Of a DNA stretch of 64,000 nucleotides, positions 36,450 through 44,274 are shown piece after piece. Made by a program: the position numbers and the translations under genes. Each line of letters opens with the position of its first letter. Within the stretch, counting starts at the first letter, position 1. A model generated the notes under the pieces. It saw nothing but the letters and a program-made list of their open reading frames with translations. It did no database searches and was not told where the DNA came from. The DNA lies in the NCBI RefSeq assembly GCF_013167895.1, contig NZ_BLWC01000001.1:1240001-1304000 (forward strand), written 5' to 3'. This stretch comes from Streptomyces fulvorobeus (GTDB taxonomy: Bacteria > Actinomycetota > Actinomycetes > Streptomycetales > Streptomycetaceae).

Positions 36450-37273
36450 GCCGTCACGACCCTGCGGACGTAGGCGTCCGCGGTCTCCCGGTCGAGTGTG
36501 CCGTCGGCGACGACGGTGACGACACGGCGTACCAGGGTGGCCCCCGCGGCTACGGTCAGCCGCCGGACGGCCGCGAGGGAGGAACCCACTCCCGGGTACT
36601 CCTGGCCGCGGACGAACCAGGGGTCGCGCCGGGTCTCCCCGGTCGCCCCGGCGAAGACGAGGGTCCAGCCGTCCCCGGCGAGGGCCACCCAGGCGGCGGC
36701 GCTGCCGTGCACGGCCTCCTCGCCGTCCAGCTCCGCGCCGAACACCACGGGAGGCGCGGGCTCCTTGGGGGCGCGCCAGAAGAAGCCGCCGTATCCGGCG
36801 CCCGGGCGGCCGTTGGTTGCGGGGCTGCCGATGGAGAGCCCGGTGGACCCCCGGTTGGTGAGGGAGAAGGAGAAGTCGAGCGCCCAGGCGGTGGGCGAGA
36901 GGGGGGTGACGGCCACCGTGCGGTGCTCGCGCAGCAGTTCGGCGCCGCCGGCCTCCCAGCTGAGCTCCTCCACGAAGCCGTCCGGGTCGCGCAGCTTCCA
37001 CCCCAGGTGGCGCTGGACCCCGTGGTTGTCGAGTTCGGTGGGACCCTGGCCGCGGACGAAGGTGCGTCCGCCCCAGAAGTTGTGCCCGGCCACGTCGGGC
37101 ACGGCGACGGAGGCACCGAGGTGGTGGATGTGGTCGGCGGGCCGCGCCTCCGTGACGGGGATGCCGGCCAGCGTGGTGACGGGGTGGAGGAAGGGGCGGC
37201 CGTCCTGGGCGGCGGGCAGGTGGCTGTAGCGGCCGACGGTGCGGCCCGCGCAGCTGAGCAGGGTGGTGGTCAC
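36446..37273 (-). CDS. PmoA-like (DUF6807) family protein of unknown function
   Basis: A 275-residue soluble protein of the family often labelled 'PmoA' although it is not related to methane monooxygenase function. Motifs seen are RPFLHPVTTLAGIPVTEARPADHIHHLGASVAV, FWGGRTFV and GGFFWRAPKEP. The HxH pair and the beta-rich pattern suggest a jelly-roll like sugar mutarotases. It overlaps both the GH43 gene and the Gfo/Idh/MocA oxidoreductase gene by four bases, so all three are co-translated and probably act on one sugar. No activity has been assigned that I can name with confidence. Confidence 0.8.
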   Translation of the reverse strand: MTTTLLSCAGRTVGRYSHLPAAQDGRPFLHPVTTLAGIPVTEARPADHIHHLGASVAVPDVAGHNFWGGRTFVRGQGPTELDNHGVQRHLGWKLRDPDGFVEELSWEAGGAELLREHRTVAVTPLSPTAWALDFSFSLTNRGSTGLSIGSPATNGRPGAGYGGFFWRAPKEPAPPVVFGAELDGEEAVHGSAAAWVALAGDGWTLVFAGATGETRRDPWFVRGQEYPGVGSSLAAVRRLTVAAGATLVRRVVTVVADGTLDRETADAYVRRVVTA

Positions 37274-38445
37274 GGTGTACTCACCTCGCTGGGGTGCGCC
37301 CAGGGGGCGCCGAGTTCGGAGAAGAGGCTGAGGGTGTCGGCGCCCGCGGCGACCAGGGCGTCGATGCCGCGTACGACACGCCGTGCCCCGGTGGTGGCCG
37401 TGGCCGGCTCGGTGTACCAGGCGCCGGCGGGCAGGGCGGCGGGTTCGGGGGCGGTGCGCACGGCCTCGACGACGCGCATGAACGCGCCGGTGCGGTGCGG
37501 GGGTACGAGGAGCGGGGTGCCGTGCGCGAGGTGGGCGGCCAGGTTCTCCAGCAGGTCGGTCCGCCCGTGCACGGCTTCCTCGGGGCCACGGCCGGCGCGC
37601 TGGACGAGGACCCGGTCCTGCTTGTACCAGAAGGTGATCCGGCCCCGGTCGCCGTGGACGATGACGTACGGTTCACCGGCCCGTTCGGCGCAGAGGGTGA
37701 CCGCGGCGGTGACCGGCGCACCGCCCGCCGTGGTGACGCGGAGGCAGGAGGTGTCGTCGGCCTCGATGTCGTTGGCCCGGAACAGCTGCGTGTCGATGCC
37801 CGCCACGTCGTCGGCCGTCCCGCTGTCCGCGAGTTCCAGCGCGGTGGCGACGGCGTGGGCGAGGGGGTTGGTGAGGACCCCGTCGACCACGTCGGTGCCG
37901 CCGATCCTGCGGCGGCCGGCCCAGGGTGCCCGCCGGTAGTAGGCGTCGTCGCGGACCCAGGCACCGGCGGCGCCGTAGCCCTGGACGGTGCCGATCGCGC
38001 CGGCGCGGACCAGCTGCCGGATGGCGGGTACCGCGTGCGAGCCGAAGGACTGGAAGCCGATCTGGCAGGCGACGCCCGCCTCCCGTACCGCGTCGGTCAT
38101 CCGGGTGTAGTCGGCGTAGGTGGCGGCGGGCGGTTTCTCCAGGAGGAGGTGGACCCCCCGTGCGGCGGCGGTGAGAGCCAGTTCGGTGTGCGTCTGGATG
38201 GGAGTGCAGACGACGGCGGCGCGGGCTCCGGTGGAGTCCAGGAGCGCCCCGAAGTCGGCGGACTGCGCCGGGGGTTCCCCGGCGAAGGTGCCGAGTTCGC
38301 CGGGGCCGAGCGGTGTCAGTTCGCAGATCCCGGCGAGCCGGACGACGCCCTGGTCCTGGAGCCGGCGGATGTTGGCGAGGTGCCAGCGCCCGTGGCCGCG
38401 GGCCCCCGCCAGGACGAGGGGCAGAGGGGTGGGGGGTGCGCTCAT
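37270..38445 (-). CDS. Gfo/Idh/MocA family oxidoreductase
   Basis: A 391-residue NAD(P)-dependent dehydrogenase. The N-terminal Rossmann domain begins PLVLAGARGHGRWHLANIRRL, the EKPPAATYADY motif holds the catalytic Lys, and the C-terminal alpha/beta domain follows from about residue 130 (YGAAGAWVRDDAYYRRAPW; IGGTDVVDGVLTNPLAHAV). The last string contains the His/Asp region expected at the active site. I chose ATG 38445 (MSAPPTPL) five bases after the upstream permease stop. Members oxidise free sugars at C1 or C3; one known L-arabinose 1-dehydrogenase belongs here, which is relevant beside the IlvD-type dehydratase. The substrate is not proven. Confidence 0.88.
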   Translation of the reverse strand: MSAPPTPLPLVLAGARGHGRWHLANIRRLQDQGVVRLAGICELTPLGPGELGTFAGEPPAQSADFGALLDSTGARAAVVCTPIQTHTELALTAAARGVHLLLEKPPAATYADYTRMTDAVREAGVACQIGFQSFGSHAVPAIRQLVRAGAIGTVQGYGAAGAWVRDDAYYRRAPWAGRRRIGGTDVVDGVLTNPLAHAVATALELADSGTADDVAGIDTQLFRANDIEADDTSCLRVTTAGGAPVTAAVTLCAERAGEPYVIVHGDRGRITFWYKQDRVLVQRAGRGPEEAVHGRTDLLENLAAHLAHGTPLLVPPHRTGAFMRVVEAVRTAPEPAALPAGAWYTEPATATTGARRVVRGIDALVAAGADTLSLFSELGAPWAHPSEVSTP

Positions 38446-38450
38446 GTGGC

Positions 38451-39362
38451 TCAGCCCTTCACTGCGCCGGCGCTGAAGCCGGTGATCAGCCACTTCTGGA
38501 TGAAGGCGAAGACGATCACCACGGGCACGGCGGCGATGACACCACCCGCGGCGAGCGCTCCCAGATCGACGCTGTCGGCGCCGATGAGGGTGTTCAGACC
38601 GACCGGGATCGTCTGCTTGTCCTGTTCGCTGAGGAACATCAGGGCGAACAGGAAGTGGTTCCAGCTGTGCACGAAGGCGAAGGAGCCGACGGCGATCAGT
38701 CCGGGCCGCAGCAGCGGGAGCACGACCGCGCAGAAGGCACGGAAGCGCGAACAGCCGTCCACCCAGGCGGCTTCCTCCAGCGTCATGGGCACGTTCTTGA
38801 TGAACCCGCTGATCAGGATGATCGACAGCGGCAGCTGGAAGACCGTCTCGGCGATGATGACGCTGCCGAGGGAGTTGATCATCTGGAGGTTCTTGAAGAT
38901 CTCGAAGAGCGGTACGAGCATCAGCGCGCCCGGGATGAACTGGGAGCAGAGCAGTGCCAGCATGAACCCGTTCTTGATCCTGAAGTCGAAGCGGGCCAGG
39001 GCGTAGCCGCCCGCCAGGGCCACCAGCGTGGTGGCGAACAGGGTGGCGACTCCGACGATCATGCTGTTCTGGAAGAAGACCGCGAAGCTGCGCTCGTTCC
39101 AGACCTTGGAGAAGTGCTCGCCCGTCATCGGCCAGGGCACCAGCGAGGTGGACCCCGCGGGCCGTACGGCGAAGAGGAACATCCAGTAGAAGGGGATGAG
39201 GGTGAAGACCAGGTAGATGCCCAGGGGGACGTAGATCTGCCAGCGCGGTACGTCGTCGAAGGCGCGCTCGCGGCCTCGGCCGCGCCGCGCGGGGGGCGGC
39301 GGGCTGTTCCGTACGGGTTGCGGGGCCGGGCCCGTGTGCTTCTCGGCGAGTGCGGCAGTCAC
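38451..39362 (-). CDS. Carbohydrate ABC transporter permease (MalG type)
   Basis: A 303-residue inner-membrane permease with six predicted helices and the EAA loop EEAAWVDGCSRFRAFCAVVLPLLRPG that contacts the ATPase. It has a long Arg/Pro-rich N-terminal extension (about 35 residues) before the first helix WQIYVPLGIYLVFTLIPFYWMF. Its start overlaps the stop of the MalF-type gene by four bases. No ATP-binding subunit gene lies in the window; Streptomyces sugar importers commonly share the MsiK ATPase, so that is the likely partner. Confidence 0.93.
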   Translation of the reverse strand: MTAALAEKHTGPAPQPVRNSPPPPARRGRGRERAFDDVPRWQIYVPLGIYLVFTLIPFYWMFLFAVRPAGSTSLVPWPMTGEHFSKVWNERSFAVFFQNSMIVGVATLFATTLVALAGGYALARFDFRIKNGFMLALLCSQFIPGALMLVPLFEIFKNLQMINSLGSVIIAETVFQLPLSIILISGFIKNVPMTLEEAAWVDGCSRFRAFCAVVLPLLRPGLIAVGSFAFVHSWNHFLFALMFLSEQDKQTIPVGLNTLIGADSVDLGALAAGGVIAAVPVVIVFAFIQKWLITGFSAGAVKG

Positions 39363-40288
39363 TTGTGGTCGCCTCCGAACTTGCTCAGGCGCAGATAGAC
39401 GATCGAGCAGAAGAGGAGGATCACGAAGGCGACGGTGGTGAGCGCGGAGGCGTAACCGAAGTCGTGGCCCTCGATACCGGTGTTGGCGACGTAGAGCGGC
39501 AGGGTGGTGGTCTCGCCGGCCGGTCCGCCGCCTGTGAGGGTGTACAGCAGGTCGACGTTGTTGAACTCCCAGACCCCGCGGAGCAGGGTGGCGAGGATGA
39601 TCGCGTCGCGCAGGTGCGGCAGGGTGATGTGGAGGAACTGGCGCATCCGCCCGGCCCCGTCGACCGATGCCGCCTCGTACAGCTCCTTGGACACGGACTG
39701 GAGGTCGGCGAGGATGAGGATGGCGAAGAAGGGGACGCCGCGCCAGAGCTCGGCGACCGTGGCGGCCCAGAAGACGGTGCCGGTGTCGGAGAGCACCGAG
39801 GTGCCGTAGTCACCGATCCCGGCGTCCGCGAGGTAGCGGCTGAAGCCGGTCGAGGAGTTGTAGAGCAGAATCCAGATGGTGCTGGTGAGGACTCCGGAGA
39901 CGGCCCAGGGGGAGAACACCATCGCCCGGGAGATGCCGCGGCCGATGAAGCTCTGGTTCACGATGAGCGCGAGAGCGAGGCCCAGCGCGAGCTGGAGCGA
40001 GACCTGGACGCCGACCCACTGGGCGCTGAAGCCGAGCGTCGTCCAGAAGTGGTCGTCCTCGGTGAAGATGCGGGAGAAGTTGTCGAACCCGGCGAAGCCG
40101 TTCCGCCACGGCTTGGTGACGTTGTAGTTCTGCAGGCTGTAGTAGAAGACGCTGATCACCGGATAGGCGATGAAGCCCAGCATCAGCAGCCCGGCGGGCG
40201 CGATCAGCAGGTAGGGCAGACGGCGCGGGCTCGCCGTTCGGCGCCGGGGCACCTTGGGCGGTTTGGCCACGGCTGCGGCTTGGGCCAT
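39359..40288 (-). CDS. Carbohydrate ABC transporter permease (MalF type)
   Basis: A 309-residue membrane permease with the EAA motif EAASVDGAGRMRQFLHITLPHLRDA and six helices starting with LPYLLIAPAGLLMLGFIAYPVI. I chose ATG 40288 (MAQAAAVAK), which has GGAG eleven bases upstream, over a 17-residue longer frame. It is the first gene of the transporter operon: upstream lies a promoter region holding an AAGCGCTT palindrome like a LacI-family operator. With the MalG-type permease and the binding lipoprotein it forms one importer. Confidence 0.93.
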   Translation of the reverse strand: MAQAAAVAKPPKVPRRRTASPRRLPYLLIAPAGLLMLGFIAYPVISVFYYSLQNYNVTKPWRNGFAGFDNFSRIFTEDDHFWTTLGFSAQWVGVQVSLQLALGLALALIVNQSFIGRGISRAMVFSPWAVSGVLTSTIWILLYNSSTGFSRYLADAGIGDYGTSVLSDTGTVFWAATVAELWRGVPFFAILILADLQSVSKELYEAASVDGAGRMRQFLHITLPHLRDAIILATLLRGVWEFNNVDLLYTLTGGGPAGETTTLPLYVANTGIEGHDFGYASALTTVAFVILLFCSIVYLRLSKFGGDHK

Positions 40289-40333
40289 GACACGTCTCCG
40301 TTCTGTGCGGTGTGCGGGTGTGTCGCGTGGGGT

Positions 40334-40350
40334 GCGCAAGCGCTTCCCGC
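40334..40350. promoter_or_regulatory. LacI-type operator-like site, copy 2
   Basis: GCGCAAGCGCTTCCCGC lies 46 bases before the MalF-type permease start. Its reverse complement shares the exact 13-base core GAAGCGCTTGCGC with the site at 28674-28686. The AAGCGCTT centre is typical of LacI-family sugar repressors, none of which is encoded in the window. Confidence 0.55.
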
Positions 40351-40402
40351 ATGCCGTTCGGCCTGTCGAACGAGGCGGTGCGCAGGAGTTCTGGGCGCCG
40401 GT

Positions 40403-42130
40403 TCAGCCGGCGTAGGGGTCGGGCACGTCTCCCTGCCGGGCCAGGAAGGCGAAGTCGCAGCCGGTGTCGGCCTGGGTGATCTGGTCCTGGTAGAGGGCCC
40501 CGTACCCGCGCCCGTAGCGGTTGGGCGGCGGTTCCCACGCGTCGCGGCGGCGTGTCAGCTCCTCCTCGGACACATCGAGGTGGAGCAGGCGCGCCCCGAC
40601 GTCCAGGGTGATCGCGTCACCGGTACGGACAAGTGCGAGCGGCCCGCCGACGTACGACTCGGGGGCGATGTGCAGCACGCACGCCCCGTAGCTGGTGCCG
40701 CTCATCCGGGCGTCGGAGATCCGCACCATGTCCCGTACGCCCTGTCTCAGCAGGTAATCGGGGATCGGCAGCATCCCGTACTCCGGCATGCCCGGTCCGC
40801 CCTTGGGCCCCGCGTTGCGGAGCACCAGGACGTGGTCGGCCGTGAGGCCCAGGGCCGGGTCGTTGATGGTGCGCTGCATCTCCCGGTAGTCGTCGAAGAC
40901 GACCGCCGGGCCGGTGTGGCGCAGCAGGTGCGGTTCGGCGGCGATGTGCTTGATGACCGCGCCGTCCGGGCAGAGGTTCCCCCGCAGCACCGCGACGCCG
41001 CCCTCGTCGGCCAGGGGGTTGTCCCGTTCCCTGATGACGTCCGCGTCGTGCACGAGCGCCCCGTCCAGCTGCTCACGCATCGAGGTGTGCGAGACGGTGG
41101 GACGGTCCAGGTGCAGTACGTCGGTGAGCCTGGCCAGGAAGCCGGGCAGCCCGCCCGCGAAGTGGAAGTCCTCCATGAGGTACTTCCCGCCCGGACGGAG
41201 GTTGGCGAGCACCGGCACCGTACGGGCGACGCGGTCGAAGTCGTCCAGGGTGAGCTTGACCCCGGAGCGGCCCGCCATCGCGATCAGGTGGATCACGGCG
41301 TTGGTGGAACCGCCGAGCGCGAGGACCGTGGCGACGGCGTCCTCGTACGCGTCCGCCGTGAGGATCTTCGACAACGTGAGCTGCTGCCAGACCAGTTCGA
41401 CGATCCGGAGGCCCGACTGCGCCGCCATCCGGTCGTGGCCGGAGTCGACGGCCGGGATGGACGAGGCACCGGGCACCGTGACGCCCAGCGCCTCGGCGGC
41501 GGCCGTCAGGGTGGACGCGGTCCCCATCGTCATGCAGTGACCGGGCGAACGGGCCAGCCCGTTCTCCAGCTCGGCCATCTCGCAGTCACCGATGAGCCCG
41601 GCCCGCTTGTCGTCCCAGTACTTCCACATGTCCGTCCCGGAGCCCAGGACCTCGTTGCGCCAGTGGCCCGGCAGCATGGGACCCGCCGGGACGAACACGG
41701 CCGGCAGGTCGACGGACGCGGCGCCCATGAGCAGCGCGGGCGTCGACTTGTCGCAGCCCCCGAGCAGCACGGCGCCGTCGACCGGATAGGAGCGCAGCAG
41801 CTCCTCGGTCTCCATCGCCAGCATGTTGCGGTAGAGCATGGGGGTCGGCTTCTGGAAGGTCTCCGAGAGGGTGGAGACCGGGAATTCGAGCGGGAAGCCG
41901 CCCGCCTGCCAGACCCCCCGCTTGACCGCCTGCGCGCGGTCGCGCAGATGGACGTGGCAGGGGTTGATGTCCGACCAGGTGTTCAGGATCGCGATGACCG
42001 GCTTGCCCAGGTGCTCCTCGGGCAGGTAGCCGAGCTGGCGGGTGCGGGCCCGGTGGCTGAACGAGCGGAGCCCGTCCGTGCCGTACCACTGGTGACTGCG
42101 CAGTTCCCCTGAGGTGAGGCGAGCGGTCAT
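40403..42130 (-). CDS. IlvD/Edd family sugar-acid dehydratase (L-arabinonate dehydratase-like)
   Basis: A 575-residue iron-sulfur dehydratase. Cluster and metal ligands are visible in NTWSDINPCHVHL, LLGGCDKSTPALLMG and RSPGHCMTMGTAST, with the C-terminal RMSGTSYGACVLHIAPE. The N-terminal HQWYGTDGLRSFSHRARTRQLGY is the pattern I associate with sugar-acid dehydratases acting on pentonates such as L-arabinonate rather than with branched-chain amino-acid IlvD. Its ATG overlaps the stop of the DapA-family gene, which would use the 2-keto-3-deoxy product. A xylonate, fuconate or galactonate substrate cannot be excluded. Confidence 0.87.
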   Translation of the reverse strand: MTARLTSGELRSHQWYGTDGLRSFSHRARTRQLGYLPEEHLGKPVIAILNTWSDINPCHVHLRDRAQAVKRGVWQAGGFPLEFPVSTLSETFQKPTPMLYRNMLAMETEELLRSYPVDGAVLLGGCDKSTPALLMGAASVDLPAVFVPAGPMLPGHWRNEVLGSGTDMWKYWDDKRAGLIGDCEMAELENGLARSPGHCMTMGTASTLTAAAEALGVTVPGASSIPAVDSGHDRMAAQSGLRIVELVWQQLTLSKILTADAYEDAVATVLALGGSTNAVIHLIAMAGRSGVKLTLDDFDRVARTVPVLANLRPGGKYLMEDFHFAGGLPGFLARLTDVLHLDRPTVSHTSMREQLDGALVHDADVIRERDNPLADEGGVAVLRGNLCPDGAVIKHIAAEPHLLRHTGPAVVFDDYREMQRTINDPALGLTADHVLVLRNAGPKGGPGMPEYGMLPIPDYLLRQGVRDMVRISDARMSGTSYGACVLHIAPESYVGGPLALVRTGDAITLDVGARLLHLDVSEEELTRRRDAWEPPPNRYGRGYGALYQDQITQADTGCDFAFLARQGDVPDPYAG

Positions 42131-43065
42131 ATGGACCACCCGGCGACCTGGTCGGCGACCTCGGCGCGCTGCGCCTCCGGCAGCACCCTGCTGGGTGCGC
42201 GGACATCGCGGCGGCAGAGCCCGAGCGAGGCCAGGGCCTCCTTGACGACCGTCACGTTGTTGGCGGACTGCCGGTCGGCGCGCAGTTCCTCGAAGCGGCG
42301 GATCTGCTCCCAGACCTTCATCGCCGCCACGTAGTCCCCGGCCCGCAGGGCCTCCAGCATGGCCAGCGAGACGCCGGGGGCGACGTTGACCAGGCCGGAG
42401 GTGAAGCCGGTGGCGCCGGTGGCGAAGTAGGAGGGGGCGTACAGCTCGGCGAGGCCCGCGACCCAGACGAAGCGTTCCAGACCGGCGTCCCGGGCGAAGG
42501 CGCCGAAGCGGGCCGCGTCCGGGACGGCGTACTTCACACCGATGACGTTGGGGCAGCTGTCGGCGAGGTCGCTCAGCGCCTCGCCGCCGAGCAGCGGGTT
42601 GCGGATGTAGGGGACGACGCCGAGCTCGGGTACGGCTTCGGCGATGGCCCGGTGGTAGTCGGTCCAGCCGTCCTGGGAGACGTACGGGTGGACCGGCTGG
42701 TGCACCATCACCATCTGGGCGCCGGCCTCCCCGGCGTGCCGGGCGGCGGCGACGGCGGTCGGCACGTCGTGCCCGACGCCCACCAGGACGGTGGCGCGGC
42801 CGCCCGCCTCCTCGATGGTCAGCTCGGTGACGGCACGCCGCTCGTCGGGCGTGAGCGCATAGAACTCCCCGGTGTTGCCGTTCGGGGTGAGGATGCGGAC
42901 GCCGCCGTCGAGCAGCCGTCGCAGCAGGGCGCGGTGCGCCGTCGTGTCGATGGTGCCGTCCTCGGCGAACGGGGTCACCGGGATGGCCACGACATCTGCG
43001 AGGGCCGCCTTCAGCGGTGTGAGGTCCATGCGGACGGGCCTTTCGTCGGTGTGCTGCTGGTTCAC
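42127..43065 (-). CDS. DapA-family 2-keto-3-deoxy sugar-acid dehydratase or aldolase
   Basis: A 312-residue Schiff-base TIM-barrel lyase. The catalytic Lys is in CPNVIGVKYAVPD and the Tyr in VPYIRNPLL; TPNGNTGEFYALTPDERRAV is the pyruvate-binding loop. The family includes dihydrodipicolinate synthase, KDG aldolases and L-2-keto-3-deoxyarabonate dehydratase. Because it is translationally coupled to an IlvD/Edd dehydratase and a KGSA dehydrogenase lies elsewhere in the window, dehydration of a 2-keto-3-deoxypentonate to alpha-ketoglutarate semialdehyde is the best reading. The GTG start overlaps the GntR gene stop; an internal ATG at 43029 is an alternative. Confidence 0.85.
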   Translation of the reverse strand: MNQQHTDERPVRMDLTPLKAALADVVAIPVTPFAEDGTIDTTAHRALLRRLLDGGVRILTPNGNTGEFYALTPDERRAVTELTIEEAGGRATVLVGVGHDVPTAVAAARHAGEAGAQMVMVHQPVHPYVSQDGWTDYHRAIAEAVPELGVVPYIRNPLLGGEALSDLADSCPNVIGVKYAVPDAARFGAFARDAGLERFVWVAGLAELYAPSYFATGATGFTSGLVNVAPGVSLAMLEALRAGDYVAAMKVWEQIRRFEELRADRQSANNVTVVKEALASLGLCRRDVRAPSRVLPEAQRAEVADQVAGWSI

Positions 43066-43718
43066 GCCACGTCACCCCCGTCCACGTCGTCGGGGAAGGC
43101 GCGGCGCACGAACGACGCGATGTGGTCGTGCAGAGCCCCGGCGGCCGCCTCGCCGTCTCCGGTGAGCGCGAGCCGCAGGATCTCCCGGTGCTCGGCCGCC
43201 TCCCGCTCCCAGGTCGGAATGGCCGACCAGGCGACGGTCGACACCAGAGCGGCCTGGTCGCGGACCTCGTCGAGCATCCGGGCGAGCAGCGGATTTCCGC
43301 AGGGCAGGTAGAGCGCCCGGTGGAAGTCCCGGTTGGCCAGGGAGCGTTCGGCCTTGTCCAGCGCCGAGTCGGCGCGCTCCAGGGCTTCCTGGGCCTCGTC
43401 GAGCGAACCCTTGCGGGTGATCGAACGGCGCAGCGCCTCGGGCTCCAGGAGGAGGCGTACGTCGTAGACCTCGCGGGCCATGGCCGCGTCGACGAGCCGG
43501 ACGGTGACGCCCTTGTACTGGCTCATGACGACGAGCCCGGTACCGGCCAGTGTCTTCAGCGCCTCCCGCACCGGGGTCTTGGAGACCCCGAACTGCGCGG
43601 CGAGTTCGGTCTCCACCAGCGCCTGCCCTGGTCTCAGCTGCGCGGTGAGGATCGCGTGCTTGATCGCCTCCAGCACGTACTGGGTGCGGGACGGAATCGG
43701 GGTGGGCGCAAAGGTCAT
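43062..43718 (-). CDS. GntR family regulator, FCD (FadR) subgroup
   Basis: A 218-residue regulator. The winged helix reads YVLEAIKHAILTAQLRPGQ, LVETELAAQFGVSKTPVREALKTLAGTGLVVMS, and the all-helical FCD effector domain follows with the metal-binding His/Asp pattern (DVRLLLEPEALR; NRDFHRALYLPCGNPLL; EHREILRLALTGD). I chose ATG 43718; the frame runs on to 43922 but those residues look like promoter DNA. It heads the three-gene unit with the DapA-family and IlvD-type enzymes and probably represses it until a sugar-acid intermediate binds. Confidence 0.92.
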   Translation of the reverse strand: MTFAPTPIPSRTQYVLEAIKHAILTAQLRPGQALVETELAAQFGVSKTPVREALKTLAGTGLVVMSQYKGVTVRLVDAAMAREVYDVRLLLEPEALRRSITRKGSLDEAQEALERADSALDKAERSLANRDFHRALYLPCGNPLLARMLDEVRDQAALVSTVAWSAIPTWEREAAEHREILRLALTGDGEAAAGALHDHIASFVRRAFPDDVDGGDVA

Positions 43719-43752
43719 GGGTGAAGGGCTCTCGCATCTCGCGTATCGCGTC

Positions 43753-43775
43753 TCATATATGACGTACGAAGTACG
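43753..43775. promoter_or_regulatory. Candidate GntR operator
   Basis: Adjacent palindromes TCATATATGA (43753-43762) and CGTACGAAGTACG (43763-43775) lie 35-57 bases before the GntR start, in an AT-rich patch. The layout fits autoregulation by the FCD regulator. Confidence 0.5.
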
Positions 43776-44274
43776 ACGCGATGAAGCTAGAGCGGTGCCG
43801 AATGTTTCGTCAACGCTTCTGACAGAAGAACTTTCCCGGCCTGCCACCCAGGGGGCCGTGGCGAGCGGCAGCGGACGCTGAACGCACGGACGCCCGGACG
43901 GCCGGACAACCGGACGGCGCACGGCCGCTCGGATGAGTCAGTGGCCTGCGGCCGGCTGGGACGCGACCGGGGACGGGGGTGCGCGCGGGGGCGGTGACGA
44001 TGCCGCTCACCGGGGTGGGGTGTTCCACGCGGGCCGGGACGCCGGTTCCGTGCGGCTCGGGCCGGTGACGGGGGCCCGCTGTAGCGGCGCATGCCGGAGC
44101 GGGCGTTCACGGCGGTGCCGGCGGCAGGCACGGCGACCCGGGTGAGGGCGGGCGCCGAGGGCGGAGGTGCCGGCCGGGGCGGGGGCGGGCGAACGGGGCG
44201 GGGCAGGCGGCCGGGGCGGGGGCGGGCGAACGGGGCGGGCGTGGCTGGAAGGGCTCCCCCGCCCGCCCCCGTCC
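43776..44274. other. 500-base GC-rich intergenic region with a direct repeat and a terminator
   Basis: No gene is seen here. The right part is extremely G-rich on the plus strand. A 30-base unit beginning GCCGGGGCGGGGGCGGGCGA occurs twice, at about 44173-44202 and 44210-44239. A stem GGGGCGGGCG (44232-44241) / CGCCCGCCCC (44260-44269) ends six bases before the stop of the next minus-strand gene and is its likely terminator. Confidence 0.6.
44173..44240 (+). repeat. Two-copy 30-base G-rich direct repeat
   Basis: Two copies of a 30-base sequence starting GCCGGGGCGGGGGCGGGCGA and continuing ACGGGGCGGG, with a period of 37 bases. The several G-runs could form a quadruplex. The second copy overlaps the terminator stem of the gene ending at 44275. 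Confidence 0.8.

Noticed and set aside
33405..36473. Open frame of 1022 codons on the plus strand
   Set aside because: It runs antisense to the binding protein and GH43 genes, whose motifs are complete; it is a shadow caused by high third-position GC.
39350..42112. Open frame of 920 codons on the plus strand
   Set aside because: Antisense to the MalF permease and IlvD-type genes; composition Gly/Asp/Glu/Arg-rich without motifs.
40403..42130. Assignment as branched-chain amino-acid dehydratase IlvD
   Set aside because: The N-terminal pattern and the operon point to sugar acids; no other valine or isoleucine genes are present.
42127..43065. Assignment as a second KdgD
   Set aside because: Its motifs differ from the clear KdgD at 45449-46423 and it is coupled to an IlvD/Edd dehydratase, so a 2-keto-3-deoxypentonate substrate is more likely.
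44173..44240. Possible CRISPR-like array
   Set aside because: Only two copies with a seven-base gap; no spacer structure and no cas genes.
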